The translations under genes were made by a program, and so were the position numbers. From assembly GCF_014170375.1 (NCBI RefSeq), contig NZ_LZZW01000012.1, positions 248,001-312,000 of the forward strand: a DNA stretch of 64,000 nt. Direction: 5' to 3'. Positions within the stretch are counted from its first letter, which is position 1. Each line of letters begins with the position of its first letter. This document shows, in pieces, positions 46,628-56,357 of the stretch. This DNA comes from Variovorax sp. UMC13. GTDB taxonomy: Bacteria; Pseudomonadota; Gammaproteobacteria; Burkholderiales; Burkholderiaceae_C. The notes under the pieces are model-generated. The model was not told the origin of the DNA. It searched no databases and saw only the letters and a program-made list of their open reading frames with translations.

Positions 46628-47173
46628 TCAGAGCGTCTCAATCGTGTGGTGCATGTTGGTGTAGATGCAGAGGTCGCCGGCGATCTCGAGCGACTTCTTG
46701 ACGATCTCGGCGGCCGAGAGCTCGGTGTTCTCGAGCAGCGCCTTGGCCGCCGACTGCGCATAGGCGCCGCCCGAACCGATGGCCACGATGCCGTCCTGTG
46801 GCTCCAGCACGTCGCCGTTGCCGGTGATGATCAGCGAGGTGGTGGCGTCGGCCACGGCCAGCATCGCCTCGAGGCGGCGCAGCACGCGGTCGGTGCGCCA
46901 GTCCTTGGTCAGCTCGACGGCGGCGCGGGCCAGCTGGCCCTGGTGCTTCTCGAGCTTGGCCTCGAAGCGCTCGAACAGGGTGAAGGCGTCGGCGGTGGCG
47001 CCGGCGAAGCCCGCGATGACCTTGCCGTGGTGCAGCCGGCGCACCTTGCGCGCCGAACCCTTGATGACGATGTTGCCCAGCGTGACCTGGCCATCGCCGC
47101 CGATGGCGACCTGGTCGCCTCCGGGGCCCTTGCGGCGCACGCTGATGATCGTGGTTCCGTGAAATTGTTCCAT
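46628..47173 (-). CDS. hslV: ATP-dependent protease peptidase subunit HslV
   Basis: 181-residue Ntn-hydrolase. The short propeptide MEQFHG is removed to expose the catalytic Thr of TTIISVRR, as in other beta-proteobacterial Hsl[27 protein letters not shown] and the C-terminal sodium-site region [15 protein letters not shown] are present. The start at ATG 47173 is preferred over 47182. The strand after the active site carries a slightly longer Gly-rich turn (KGPGGDQ). It forms the HslUV protease, a heat-shock system, with the next gene. Confidence 0.96.
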   Translation of the reverse strand: MEQFHGTTIISVRRKGPGGDQVAIGGDGQVTLGNIVIKGSARKVRRLHHGKVIAGFAGATADAFTLFERFEAKLEKHQGQLARAAVELTKDWRTDRVLRRLEAMLAVADATTSLIITGNGDVLEPQDGIVAIGSGGAYAQSAAKALLENTELSAAEIVKKSLEIAGDLCIYTNMHHTIETL

Positions 47174-47216
47174 CGGAGCCACTTGGGGACCCTGGCGCCC
47201 AATGCAAGGGCCGATG

Positions 47217-48800
47217 TCAGTTCTCGCGCACCCGCACCAGCGCGTGGTCGGCGATGCCCACCACCTTGAAGAAGGCGGCGATCAGCCGGTGCGCGTCGAC
47301 GAACTGCACCCGCTGGCCGCTGGCGTCGCGCTCGGTGACCCAGTTCAGCAGCGTGCCCGCGGCCGTGAGGTCCAGCCGCACCAGCGCGGCACAGGAAATG
47401 GTGGCGGCCGCCGCCGGCTGGGCCGTGCCGGCCTCGGCGATCTCGGCATCGAGACGGCGCCAGGTCGAGACCGAATCGCCGCTCAGGTCGCCGGTCAGCG
47501 CGGCCCGCATCGACTCCGGGCCGGCGTTCGCCGCGGGCATGGCGTCGAGCGAAAGCGCCGCCGGGGCGGTGCGCGGCGTGGTCGGCGCCTCCGCAGGCAG
47601 GCAGCGGCCGCGCGGCTCTTCCCAGGCCGGCGGCGACACCTCGTAGGTGATGCAGTAGTTGAGCGCGGCCAGCTCGAAGGGATCGACCGCGTTCAGCAGC
47701 CGCAGCGCCGCCATGCGCAACTGCCACCAACCCTGCTCGATGTCCCGCTCGTTGACCGGGGTGGCTTTCTCGAGCACGGCCAGCAGGCGCCCGACCCCCA
47801 GGAAACGCATGTCGACGGGCGACGCGGCCCAGTGGGCGAACAGCGCGCGCAAGGGACCGGCCGCGTTGGGCTCGATGCCGCCGAGCGCTCGCCAGTCGAG
47901 CGTCCAGACGTTGCCGGCCGCGGACAGCGCACGCGTGAGTTCGGCCAGGCTTTCGCGCGTGACCTGGGGCGGGCTGCGCCAGTCGGCCTCGTGGCCGCCG
48001 CCGACCGCCGCCTGGGTCTTGGCATGGCGCGCCAGCGCCCGCAGCGACACCCATTCGGGGCCGTTGCGCTTGAGCCGCTGGGCATAGCGCGTGCTGGCGG
48101 CCGCGAATTTCTCGGCATCGCCGGTCGCGCGGTACAGATCGAGCAGGGCCAGCCAGTTCTCGTTGTGGTCGGCCTGGCCGTCGGCCACCAGGCTCTGCAG
48201 CAGGATCGATTCGGCGCCGGCATCGTCGCCATGGGCGAAGCGGATCGCGGCCTCGTCGAGCGCGCTGTCGTAGACCAGCAGCGGCGAGGGCACGCTCGAC
48301 GGCGCGTGGTCGAAGGCCATCGGCGACGAGGCGGGCACCGCATGTTCGGGCGGCAGGCCGGGCGTGGTGTCGGCATAGGCGCGCGCGCGCTGCTCGGCCA
48401 GCTCCTCGGGGTGGACCGACGAGACCGATTCCTCGGCCGGGCCGCCCTTCCACCACTGCTGGGACATCTGCTCTTCGATCTCGTCGATCTTCTTGAGCGT
48501 CAGGGCACGTCCCTCGGTCTTGTCCGTGGAGTTGCCGACGTTGAGCGAGGACGGCTGGTCGGGGTCGTGCGCGCCGGCCGCCTCGCGCTGGCGCATCTTG
48601 CGCAGCACGTCGAACTCGCGGCGGCGCACGAAGTCGTTGCGCTGGCGCCGCTCGATCATCTCCTTGAGCATCTCGCGGCTGTAGCCGTTCTCGTCGGTGC
48701 CGGTCTCCTGCGCATCGAGCTCGGCCCAGTCCTTGAGCGGGTTGCGCACGAACTTGGCCACCTTCGACAGCAGGCGGCCGGTCGGTTCTTCCTTGGACAT
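47217..48800 (-). CDS. Uncharacterised protein with TPR-like and STAS-like regions
   Basis: 527 residues. The N-terminal 120 residues are charged and helical ([20 protein letters not shown]). A TPR-like helical pair lies at about 175-235 ([20 protein letters not shown], then [17 protein letters not shown]). The last 100 residues resemble a STAS/anti-sigma-antagonist fold, with [20 protein letters not shown] at the phosphorylatable-Ser position. GGGAGGG precedes ATG 48800. No membrane span or catalytic motif is seen. It lies between hslV and dksA; function is unknown, perhaps a protein-interaction hub for signalling. Confidence 0.7.
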   Translation of the reverse strand: MSKEEPTGRLLSKVAKFVRNPLKDWAELDAQETGTDENGYSREMLKEMIERRQRNDFVRRREFDVLRKMRQREAAGAHDPDQPSSLNVGNSTDKTEGRALTLKKIDEIEEQMSQQWWKGGPAEESVSSVHPEELAEQRARAYADTTPGLPPEHAVPASSPMAFDHAPSSVPSPLLVYDSALDEAAIRFAHGDDAGAESILLQSLVADGQADHNENWLALLDLYRATGDAEKFAAASTRYAQRLKRNGPEWVSLRALARHAKTQAAVGGGHEADWRSPPQVTRESLAELTRALSAAGNVWTLDWRALGGIEPNAAGPLRALFAHWAASPVDMRFLGVGRLLAVLEKATPVNERDIEQGWWQLRMAALRLLNAVDPFELAALNYCITYEVSPPAWEEPRGRCLPAEAPTTPRTAPAALSLDAMPAANAGPESMRAALTGDLSGDSVSTWRRLDAEIAEAGTAQPAAAATISCAALVRLDLTAAGTLLNWVTERDASGQRVQFVDAHRLIAAFFKVVGIADHALVRVREN

Positions 48801-48913
48801 GGCCCTCCCGTCAGGACACCGAAGAAAGGTCGTGGCCCGGGCCACGCACGCCCATGCACGGCGGCACCCGAACCGGAAGCCGGATCGGCCACAGCCCCGG
48901 ACGCGCGCGCAGG

Positions 48914-49924
48914 CTAGTCACCGAACATCTTCTGCTTGAGTTCGCGGCGTTGCTGCGCTTCGAGCGACAGCGTGGCGGTCGGGCGGGCCAGCAGGCGGCC
49001 GACGCCGATCGGCTCGCCGGTCTCGTCGCAGTAACCGTAGTCGCCGGCATCGATGCGCTGGATCGACTGCTCGATCTTCTTGAGCAGCTTGCGCTCGCGG
49101 TCGCGCGTGCGCAGTTCCAGCGCATGCTCTTCCTCGATGGTGGCGCGGTCGGCCGGGTCCGGCACGACGACGGTGTCTTCGCGCAGGTGCTCGGTCGTTT
49201 CACCGGCGTTCTCGAGGATGCCGCGCTTGAGTTCGACCAGCTTCAGGCGGAAGAACGCCATCTGCTTCTCGTTCATGTACTCCGCGTCGGGCATGGCGAT
49301 GACCTCGGCGTCGAGCAGTTCCTCGGCGCTCTTGGTCTTCCAGTTGTTGGCCAGCTTCGGGTCCTTCTTCACGGCCACGTGCGGCGGCGGCACCAGGGCG
49401 GTCGAGACGATCTGGGTGAAGCTGGACTTGGCGGCGGTCGAGGCGACCGACTGGGCCATCGAGGGCACGGTCAGTTGGGACAGGCGCGAGACCCGTCCGC
49501 CGCGGGCGGCGGGCGCTGGCGGCGTGGCGTTGTTCGCGGTCGAAGTTGTCGCCGGGGCGGTGGTGGAGGCGGCAGCCGTCTTTTTCATGGGGGTCGGGGG
49601 AGCTGGAAGAACGGCAGCGGAACTGCCGACAGGTTTGGATGACGATGGGCCCACGCCTGCAGTCTTGGTTGCAGCAGCGACAAGCTTGGCGGATTTTTTC
49701 GCAACGGTCTCGGCCTTGGCCGGTGATGCTGCGGACTTTTTGGAAGCGCTCTTCTCCTTCGAGGCAGAAGCCGGGGCGGTGGCGGAAACCTTCTTGGCCG
49801 CAGGGGTCGCCTGCTTGGCAGCCGCCGCATGCGTTGCTGCGGCGGGCCGGGTGGCGGGCGTTGCCTTGGCGGCGGGTTTCTTCACGGTGACTGGCTCCTT
49901 GAACGAACTGGAACGCGCTTTCAC
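48914..49924 (-). CDS. dksA: DksA-type RNA polymerase regulator with long basic N-terminal extension
   Basis: 336 residues; E. coli DksA has 151. Residues about 211-336 are the DksA core: coiled-coil tip DPADRATIEEE (from 256; Asp pair conserved), LRTRDRERKLLKKIE, then the zinc-finger region GYCDETGEPIG...RPTATLSLEAQ. Only one cysteine (299) remains of the four in E. coli, as in other beta-proteobacterial forms, so zinc is probably not bound. Residues 1-200 are Ala/Lys/Ser/Thr-rich and H1-like (KKPAAKATPATRPAAATHA). The start is GTG 49924 after GGAGGAG at 8 bases. It modulates RNA polymerase with ppGpp. Confidence 0.93.
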   Translation of the reverse strand: MKARSSSFKEPVTVKKPAAKATPATRPAAATHAAAAKQATPAAKKVSATAPASASKEKSASKKSAASPAKAETVAKKSAKLVAAATKTAGVGPSSSKPVGSSAAVLPAPPTPMKKTAAASTTAPATTSTANNATPPAPAARGGRVSRLSQLTVPSMAQSVASTAAKSSFTQIVSTALVPPPHVAVKKDPKLANNWKTKSAEELLDAEVIAMPDAEYMNEKQMAFFRLKLVELKRGILENAGETTEHLREDTVVVPDPADRATIEEEHALELRTRDRERKLLKKIEQSIQRIDAGDYGYCDETGEPIGVGRLLARPTATLSLEAQQRRELKQKMFGD

Positions 49925-50275
49925 TGGGTGTCTCCTCCCATGGGAGCCCCGAGGGCCCCCGTTGTCGAGGTGCTCGCCTGTCGGCGAACCCCGGGGTTAT
50001 ACCCCTTAAAGCTCTCCAGAAACACGCGGCACCCCGTGCCGACAGCCACATCCCGTCGTGCGGGACCCGTCTGGCTCTCGGAACAGGCGCGCGATTGTAT
50101 AGAGAACTCGGGGGCGCGGGCCATAGGGTGGGGGCGCCATCGTCCGGCCCCGGACGCCCGCCGCCGGGATGGCCCGCAAGACCTTGGAGAAAAAGGCTGT
50201 ATGGAGGCGCCCCAAAGCCAAACGGCGCGCCCCTCGCGGGACGCGCCGTCGTTCAGGGCCGAAGCCGCCGCGGGA
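49925..50275 (-). promoter_or_regulatory. 351-bp gap: dksA promoter region and 3' end of the GTPase gene
   Basis: Reading towards dksA, a TATAAC (plus strand GTTATA, 49996-50001) is a good -10 candidate, overlapped by a perfect 12-bp palindrome AACCCCGGGGTT (49987-49998). A transcript from it would have a leader of about 60 bases. A second TACAAT-like box sits near 50090. No convincing -35 box was found for either. The part nearest 50275 is the terminator hairpin of the GTPase gene. The rest shows no ORF I would trust. Confidence 0.35.
50222..50249 (-). terminator. Hairpin after the COG0523 GTPase gene
   Basis: ACGGCGCG (50222-50229) pairs with CGCGCCGT (50242-50249); the loop has further CCC/GGG pairing. 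On the minus strand it is followed by TTTGGCTTTGG, a poor U-run. It lies 26 bases past the stop at 50276. Confidence 0.65.
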
Positions 50276-51334
50276 TCAGACCAGGCACTGGTCCAGGCCC
50301 TGCACCAGGATGTCGCGCGGCAGTTCGATGCCGATGAACACCATGCGGCTGTTGCGCGCCTCGTCCGCACCCCATTCCGGACCCAGGTCGCTGCCCATGA
50401 GCTGGTGCACGCCCTGGAAGATCACCTTGCGGTCGGTGCCCTTCATGTTCAGCACGCCCTTGTAGCGCAGCATGCGCGGGCCGTAGATGTTGACGATGGC
50501 GCCCAGGAAGTCCTCGAGCTTGGCCGGATCGAAGGCGCGGTCGGCCTTGTAGACGAAGCTCTTGACGTCGTCGTCATGGTGGTGATGGTGGCCGTGGCCT
50601 TCGTGCTTGTGCGAGGGATGGTCGCAATGCTCGCCGTGTTCGTGGTCGTGGCCCGCGTGATCGTGGTCGTGGTCGTCTTCCTTGAGGAAGTCGGGGTCGA
50701 TGTCCAGCTTGGCGTTCAAGTTGAAGCCGCGCAGGTCGAACACGCTGGAGAGCGGCACTTCGCCGAAATGCACCTTCTGCTGCGGGGCGCGCGGGTTCAT
50801 GTGCTTCAGGCGATGGATCAGCGCGTCGGTCTCCTCGGCCGACACCAGCTCGCTCTTGCTGATGAAGATCTGGTCGGCGAAGCCCACCTGGCGGCGTGCT
50901 TCCTGGCGGTCGTTGAGCTGCTGCGGCGCGTGCTTGGCGTCGACCAGCGTCAGGATCGAGTCGAGCAAATAGCTCTCGGCGATCTCGTCGTCCATGAAGA
51001 AGGTCTGGGCCACCGGGCCGGGGTCGGCCAGGCCGGTGGTCTCGATCACCACGCGGTCGAAGTCCAGCAGGCCCTGGCGCTTCTTGGCGGCCAGCAGCTG
51101 CAGCGCCTCGCGCAGGTCTTCGCGGATGGTGCAGCAGACGCAGCCGTTGCTCATCTGCACGATCTGCTCCTTGGACTCGGTCACCAGGATGTCGCTGTCG
51201 ATGTTCTCCTCGCCGAACTCGTTCTCGATCACGGCGATCTTCTGGCCGTGGGCCTCGGTGAGGATGCGCTTGAGCAGCGTGGTCTTGCCCGAGCCGAGGA
51301 AGCCGGTGAGGATGGTGGCGGGGATGAGGGCCAT
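50276..51334 (-). CDS. COG0523 (CobW/ZNG1-like) G3E GTPase with His-rich metal-binding linker
   Basis: 352-residue metallochaperone GTPase. Walker A GFLGSGKTT (11-19), IENEFGEENIDSD, the metal motif NGCVCC (63-68), IETTGLADP and the SKSE/D base motif are intact. A linker at about 221-256 has 16 His with Asp/Glu, plausible for Zn, Co or Ni buffering. The C-terminal CobW_C domain follows. Some COG0523 proteins serve zinc starvation together with alternative DksA; here a zinc-independent-looking DksA is the neighbour. I saw no Zur-like box ahead of it. Cobalamin genes are absent. Confidence 0.92.
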   Translation of the reverse strand: MALIPATILTGFLGSGKTTLLKRILTEAHGQKIAVIENEFGEENIDSDILVTESKEQIVQMSNGCVCCTIREDLREALQLLAAKKRQGLLDFDRVVIETTGLADPGPVAQTFFMDDEIAESYLLDSILTLVDAKHAPQQLNDRQEARRQVGFADQIFISKSELVSAEETDALIHRLKHMNPRAPQQKVHFGEVPLSSVFDLRGFNLNAKLDIDPDFLKEDDHDHDHAGHDHEHGEHCDHPSHKHEGHGHHHHHDDDVKSFVYKADRAFDPAKLEDFLGAIVNIYGPRMLRYKGVLNMKGTDRKVIFQGVHQLMGSDLGPEWGADEARNSRMVFIGIELPRDILVQGLDQCLV

Positions 51335-51416
51335 GGGATGCTCCGGAGGGTCGAAAACGGGAAAGGGCAGAAAGTTTAACGAGGCGGGACTACACCCGCT
51401 GGCGCAAGGGCAAAGC

Positions 51417-52619
51417 CTACTTGCGCACCACCACCAGGCCCTTGAGGTACTCGCCTTCGGGGAATTCGATGGTCATCGGGTGATCGGGCGCCGCGCCCAG
51501 GCGCTCGCTGATGTAGCCGTCCACGCCCGCGTCGATGCCGGCCGAGGCCACGATCTTGTGGAACAGGTCGGCGCCGATGCCGCCCGAGCAGGAGAAGGTC
51601 AGCAGCACGCCGCCCGGCGCCAGCAGCTTGAGCCCGAGCCGGTTGATGTCCTTGTAGGCGCGCGCGGCGCGCTCGGCATGGGCCACCGTGGGCGCGAACT
51701 TGGGCGGATCGAGCACGATCGCGTCGAAAGTCCGGCCTTCCTCGATGAAACGGCGCAGCGAGGCGTTGACGTCGGCATCGAGGAACTGCGCGTTGGCGCC
51801 CTCGAAGCCGTTGAGCGCCAGGTTGGCGCGTGCCCGGTCGAGCGCGGGCAGCGAGGAATCGATGGAGGTCAGCTCGGCGCCCTCGATCGCGCCGGCCGCC
51901 TTCAGGCCGGCCAGCGCGGCCACGGTGAAGCCGCCCGTGTAGCAGAAGCAGTTGAGCACGCGGCGGAATTTGCGGTGCTGCGCCATCTCGGCGAAGCGCT
52001 GGCGGCTGTCGCGCTGGTCGAGGTAGAAGCCGGTTTTGTGGCCGGTCGCGATGTCCAGCGACAGCCGCCAGGCATGCTCGCGGATCACCTGCGCGGTGTC
52101 GCCCTCGCCGCGCAGCCAGCCGGTGACGGGCTTCAGGCCCTCGCGTTCGCGCCCGCTGGCGTCGGAGCGCTCGTAGAGCTTCGACAGCCCCGTGGCGGCC
52201 AGCAGCGCATCGGCCAGCACCGGCTTCCAGCGCTCGACGCCGGCCGACAGGAACTGCGCGACCAGCGTGTCGCCATAACGGTCGACGATCAGGCCCGGCA
52301 GGCCGTCGGCCTCGCCGTGCACCAGCCGCACGCCGTCGCTCTGCAGGTCGAACAGGCCGCGGGCGTCGACCGCCTTCTTCACCCGCTCCTGGAAGAAGGC
52401 CGCGTCGATGCGCTGCGTCTCCACGAAGCTCCAGGCCCGGGCCCGGATCTTCGAAGCCGGGCTGGTCGAGGCCCAGGCCAGGAACTGGCCCTCGCTGGAC
52501 TCGACGCGCACCGTCTCGCCCGCGTCGCCGCTGCCCTTGGCGATGGCCGAATCGAACACCCAGGGATGGCGCCGCAGCAGCGAGCGCTCCTTGCCAGGCC
52601 GCAGCCGCAATGCCTTCAT
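51417..52619 (-). CDS. rlmI: 23S rRNA m5C1962 methyltransferase RlmI-like
   Basis: 400-residue class I SAM methyltransferase with an N-terminal PUA domain (about 1-75; RLRPGKERSLLRRHPWVF). Catalytic and SAM motifs: GFYLDQRDSRQRF (about 215-227), CYTGGFTVAALAGLK, DALDADV-like acid strand, VLDPPKFAPT and CSGGIGADLFH with the catalytic Cys region. RlmI methylates C1962 of 23S rRNA in E. coli (396 aa). ATG 52619 overlaps the xerC stop (ATGA). Confidence 0.92.
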   Translation of the reverse strand: MKALRLRPGKERSLLRRHPWVFDSAIAKGSGDAGETVRVESSEGQFLAWASTSPASKIRARAWSFVETQRIDAAFFQERVKKAVDARGLFDLQSDGVRLVHGEADGLPGLIVDRYGDTLVAQFLSAGVERWKPVLADALLAATGLSKLYERSDASGREREGLKPVTGWLRGEGDTAQVIREHAWRLSLDIATGHKTGFYLDQRDSRQRFAEMAQHRKFRRVLNCFCYTGGFTVAALAGLKAAGAIEGAELTSIDSSLPALDRARANLALNGFEGANAQFLDADVNASLRRFIEEGRTFDAIVLDPPKFAPTVAHAERAARAYKDINRLGLKLLAPGGVLLTFSCSGGIGADLFHKIVASAGIDAGVDGYISERLGAAPDHPMTIEFPEGEYLKGLVVVRK

Positions 52620-53620
52620 TTGTCTTTTGCTTTCGTCTCGGGGGAATCGTCGTTGCGCGCTTTCGCGCGGGGATGGGCGGCGTCGTAGGCCCTGGCCAGG
52701 TGCTGGAAGTCCAGCCGGGTGTAGACCTGCGTGGTCGTGATGTTGGCGTGGCCCAGCAGCTCCTGCACCGCGCGCAGGTCGCTGCTCGATTGCAGCACAT
52801 GGCTGGCGAAGGAATGGCGCAGCATGTGCGGATGCACCGGCGCGGCCAGGCCGGCCTTGAGGCTGCGCGCGCGGACCTGCTTCCAGGCGGCCTGCGGCGT
52901 GAGGCGCATGCCGGTGCGGCCGATGAACAGCGCCGCGGCGCTGGCCGGATCGCGCAGCGCCGCGGCCGCCAGCGCGGGCGCATCGGCGCGCACCGCGAGC
53001 CAGGCGCGCAAGGCTTCGGCCGCCTTGGAGCCGACCGGCACGCTGCGGCGCTTGCCGCCCTTGCCCAGCACATGGGCCTCGCCCGCAGCCAGGTCGACCC
53101 AGCCCGCGGCGTCGCGGTTGGCGTGCAGGTCGAGGCCGGTGAGCTCGCTCACGCGCAGGCCGCAGCCGTAGAGCATCTCGACCACCGCGCGGTCGCGCGC
53201 CTCGGTCCAGGGGTCGGCCTCGGCGTCATGCCATTCGGCCAGCCGCACCGCGTCGTCGACCGCCAGCGCCTTGGGCAGCGGCCGGCCGGCCTTGGGTGCG
53301 CGCACGTCCTGCACCGGGTTCGAGGCCACCAGGCCTTCGTGGCCCAGCCAGCGGTAGAAGCTGCGCCAGCACGACAGCACCAGCGCGATGCCGCGCGGCT
53401 CGCGGCCGGCACCGTGCAGCTGCGCCATCCAGCGGCGCACATGGGCCGCGGTGACGCGCTGGACGCCGAGCCGGGCCTCGGCGATCTTCGCGGCCAGCAG
53501 CCGCAGGTGCTCGGCGTAGATGTCGAGCGTGCGTGTGGCCAGCCGGCGCTCCACGCGGGCGTGCTCGAGGTAGCGCGCGATCAGCGCCTCGTCGGTGGGA
53601 TGTTGTTCAGCCATGGCCAT
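52616..53620 (-). CDS. xerC: Tyrosine recombinase XerC
   Basis: 334-residue site-specific recombinase resolving chromosome dimers at dif with XerD and FtsK. N-terminal core-binding domain about 10-98; catalytic Arg156 (GCGLRVSEL), Lys near 187-190, His265/Arg268 (HMLRHSFASH), His291 (LGHANITTT) and the nucleophile Tyr300. The neighbour order dapF-DUF484-xerC is conserved from E. coli. It is a chromosomal housekeeping gene, not a phage integrase. ATG 53620 or 53614. Confidence 0.94.
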   Translation of the reverse strand: MAMAEQHPTDEALIARYLEHARVERRLATRTLDIYAEHLRLLAAKIAEARLGVQRVTAAHVRRWMAQLHGAGREPRGIALVLSCWRSFYRWLGHEGLVASNPVQDVRAPKAGRPLPKALAVDDAVRLAEWHDAEADPWTEARDRAVVEMLYGCGLRVSELTGLDLHANRDAAGWVDLAAGEAHVLGKGGKRRSVPVGSKAAEALRAWLAVRADAPALAAAALRDPASAAALFIGRTGMRLTPQAAWKQVRARSLKAGLAAPVHPHMLRHSFASHVLQSSSDLRAVQELLGHANITTTQVYTRLDFQHLARAYDAAHPRAKARNDDSPETKAKDK

Positions 53621-53658
53621 GCGCAGCGGGGTTCACGGTGGCAGGGCCCGGCGGGCGC

Positions 53659-54351
53659 TCAGGGCCGCAGGCGCGACAGCGATGCCGACGCGAGTTCGGC
53701 GATGCGCTCGAGGAAATCGGTGCCCATGTCGGGGTTGAAGCGCTGCGAGTCGGGCGAGGCCAGCACCAGCATGCCGAAGGCCGGCGATTCGGGGTCGGCC
53801 CGCAGCGGGATCATTGCGATCGACACCGCCGCGCGCGCGTCCTCCAGCCAGCCCGAGGCCTCGAAGCCCGAATTGAGCCCGCAGTACGGCGCGCTCAGCG
53901 AGGTGGCCAGCGCCTTCACGTCGTCGCTCACCCACTGGGCATAGGCCTCGTTCTGGTAGGCGGCGTCGCAGTCCCAGAGCTTGATCGCGGTCTGCGGCAC
54001 CATGAAGAAGGCGCGCAGGTCGTCGGTCAGGCTGTAGGGCAGGCCGCGCGGATCGCGCGCGGTCAGCAGGCCGCGCGTCCAGCGCTGCATGCGGTCGGCC
54101 GTCATCGCGTTCTCGGTGCCGTGGCGCACCATGTCCATCAGCCGGTGCTCGAGCGCCTTGATCTTCTCGCGCAGCATCTCGGCCTGGCGCTCCTGCAGGC
54201 TCACGGCCCGGCTGCCGTGCGGGCTGGTGAGCTGCACCTGGGCCAGCAACTGCGCATGGCGCTCGAAGAAGTCGGGCGTGTTCGCCAGGTAGTTGGCGAT
54301 GTCGTCCTCGGTGATCGGGTTCATGGCGGCGTCGTTGTAGGAGGTGGTCAT
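53659..54351 (-). CDS. DUF484 family protein
   Basis: 230-residue GAF-like protein, family of E. coli YigA. The N-terminal ITEDDIANYLANTPDFFERH (about 13-32) and LQERQAEMLREKIKALEHRL helix are characteristic. It lies between dapF and xerC as in many proteobacteria, and the family is suspected to be linked to chromosome or envelope processes, but no activity is known. ATG 54351; an internal ATG at 54324 gives the family's more usual start. Confidence 0.9.
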   Translation of the reverse strand: MTTSYNDAAMNPITEDDIANYLANTPDFFERHAQLLAQVQLTSPHGSRAVSLQERQAEMLREKIKALEHRLMDMVRHGTENAMTADRMQRWTRGLLTARDPRGLPYSLTDDLRAFFMVPQTAIKLWDCDAAYQNEAYAQWVSDDVKALATSLSAPYCGLNSGFEASGWLEDARAAVSIAMIPLRADPESPAFGMLVLASPDSQRFNPDMGTDFLERIAELASASLSRLRP

Positions 54352-54423
54352 TCAGGGTTCCATGAGGACGGGTCAACCGGCTGCATCAGCCGAGGTGGGC
54401 AGACGACACGCAGTGCGCGCGGC

Positions 54424-55296
54424 TCAGATTTCCGGAATCTCGATGTCGCCGGCAAAGACGGTGACGGCCGGCCCGGTCATGCGCACCGGCTGGCCCAGGC
54501 CCTGCCATTCGATGGTCAGCAGGCCGCCGCGCGTCTCGACGTCGACCCGCGCGTCGAGCCGGCCCGAGCGGATGCCCGCCACCACCGCCGCGCAGGCGCC
54601 GGTGCCGCAGGCCAGGGTCTCGCCCGCGCCGCGTTCGAACACGCGCAGCCGCACGTGGGTGCGGTCGACGATCTGCAGGAAGCCGGCGTTCACGCGCTGC
54701 GGAAAGCGCGGATGGTGCTCGATCAGCGGGCCCTGGGTGGCCACGGGCGCGGTGTCGACGTCGTCGACGATCTGCACCGCGTGCGGGTTGCCCATCGACA
54801 GCACCGCCAGCGCGACGATCGCGCCCTCGGCATGGGTCGACAGCGCCAGGTGCCAGTTCTCCCAGCCGCCGTCGGCCTGCGGCGTGAGGCCGGCCGCGTC
54901 GAAGGGCACGCGCGCCAGTTCGAAGACCGGGGCGCCCATGTCGACCGTGACGCGGCCGTCGGCGTTCATGCGCGGCTCGATCACGCCGGACAGCGTCTGC
55001 ACCCGCACCGCGTCCTGGGTCGTGAGGCCCTGCTCGCGCACGAAGCGCATGAAGCAGCGCGCGCCGTTGCCGCACTGCTCCACCTCGCCGCCGTCGGCGT
55101 TGTGGATCACGTACTGGAAGTCGACGCCCGCCGCGGGCGAGGGCCGCACCGAGAGGATCTGGTCGGCGCCCACGCCGAAGTGGCGGTCGGCCAGGAACTG
55201 GTACTGCGCGGTCGACAGGCCGAGCGGCGCACGGGTCTCGTCGAGCACGACGAAGTCGTTGCCGGCGCCCTGCATCTTGGTAAAGCGGATTCGCAT
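54424..55296 (-). CDS. dapF: Diaminopimelate epimerase
   Basis: 290-residue PLP-independent epimerase making meso-DAP for lysine and peptidoglycan. The two catalytic cysteines are in QCGNGARC (about 76-83) and ACGTGACA (about 220-227); the N-terminal [14 protein letters not shown] is standard. Product feeds MurE in this window. ATG 55296 gives the family start; the upstream reading is discarded. Confidence 0.96.
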   Translation of the reverse strand: MRIRFTKMQGAGNDFVVLDETRAPLGLSTAQYQFLADRHFGVGADQILSVRPSPAAGVDFQYVIHNADGGEVEQCGNGARCFMRFVREQGLTTQDAVRVQTLSGVIEPRMNADGRVTVDMGAPVFELARVPFDAAGLTPQADGGWENWHLALSTHAEGAIVALAVLSMGNPHAVQIVDDVDTAPVATQGPLIEHHPRFPQRVNAGFLQIVDRTHVRLRVFERGAGETLACGTGACAAVVAGIRSGRLDARVDVETRGGLLTIEWQGLGQPVRMTGPAVTVFAGDIEIPEI

Positions 55297-55330
55297 CGTC
55301 GGATTATCCGCCGCGCGCGCTTGCCCCTGC

Positions 55331-56221
55331 TCAGGCCTCGCCCAGCCGCGCACCCAGGAAATCGAGGAAACAGGCGATGCGCGCCGCCAGCTGGGTGTTG
55401 CGGTAGTACACCGCGTTGATCGGCTGGCGCACGTCGACCGTCTCCTTCGCCAGCACCTGCACCAGGTCGCCGCGCTCGCGGTCGGGCCCGGTCATGAAGT
55501 CCGACAGGCAGGCGATGCCCACGTCCTGCAGCGCCAGCTGGCGCAGCGTCTCGCCGTTCGACACCGTGATGTCGGGCGTGATCGGCCACTCGTCACCGTG
55601 CGCGCCGCGCAGCGGCCAGCGGTTGAGCGATTCGGGCTGGGTGAAGCCCAACAGCGTGTGCGGCGCCAGGCCCAGCACGCCCTTGGGCTTGCCCTGCGCG
55701 GCAAGGTAGGCCGGGCTCGCGAGCAGCCGCAGCCGGCTGGTGCACAGCGGGCGCGCATGCAGCGTGGAGTCGCGCAGCACGCCGATGCGGATCGCGATGT
55801 CGGTGCGGCGTTCGAGCAGGTCGATGTTGAGCTCGTCGGTGTCGAGCTCCAGCGTGATCTCGGGGTAGCGGCGCCGGAACTCGGGCACCAGCGGCACGAT
55901 GGCATGCAGCATGAAGGGCGTGGCCGCATTGACCCGCAGCCGCCCGGCCGGCTTCTGGCGCCGCGCCGCCATCTGCTCCTCGGCATCGTCGATCGAGGCC
56001 AGGATCGCGCGCGTGCGGCCCAGGAACAGCGCGCCCTCCTCCGTGAGCTCGATCCGGCGCGTGGTCCGGCGCAGCAGCGTGGTGTCGAGCTTCTTCTCCA
56101 GCCGGCCCAGCGCGCGGCTCACGCCGGAGACGGTCTGCTCCAGCTGGTCGGCCGCGGCGGTCAGCGAGCCGGTGGCGACGACGGCGGCGAAGGCCTGGAG
56201 TTCTTCGAGGGTGGTTTTCAT
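55331..56221 (-). CDS. LysR-family regulator, YafC-like
   Basis: 296-residue LysR-type regulator. HTH at about 5-62 ([20 protein letters not shown]), effector domain about 90-290. The stretch [12 protein letters not shown] followed by [20 protein letters not shown] closely resembles E. coli YafC, which is the neighbour of dkgB there. In this window dkgB lies at 59594 with an MFS gene before it, so the ancestral layout was probably divergent yafC and MFS-dkgB, now separated by the AlbA/HATPase gene. ATG 56221 fixes the usual start. Confidence 0.92.
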   Translation of the reverse strand: MKTTLEELQAFAAVVATGSLTAAADQLEQTVSGVSRALGRLEKKLDTTLLRRTTRRIELTEEGALFLGRTRAILASIDDAEEQMAARRQKPAGRLRVNAATPFMLHAIVPLVPEFRRRYPEITLELDTDELNIDLLERRTDIAIRIGVLRDSTLHARPLCTSRLRLLASPAYLAAQGKPKGVLGLAPHTLLGFTQPESLNRWPLRGAHGDEWPITPDITVSNGETLRQLALQDVGIACLSDFMTGPDRERGDLVQVLAKETVDVRQPINAVYYRNTQLAARIACFLDFLGARLGEA

Positions 56222-56357
56222 GGGGAAGCTTGGTGCATAGGAGTCCGATGAACCAAGGAAAAAAACGTTGCCTGACAACGACTTGGAAAGAGAACCCGGC
56301 AGCTTTGGCGCATGGCCTTGGCGCTGGCACCCTCGATAGCCCGCGATTTGAACCAAG

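Noticed and set aside
50250-51420. Zur box near the COG0523 GTPase gene
   Set aside because: I looked for an AT-rich GTTATA-type palindrome ahead of 51334 and found none convincing.
52616-53620. Phage integrase or mobile-element recombinase
   Set aside because: The recombinase is in the conserved dapF-DUF484-xerC order, so it is chromosomal XerC.
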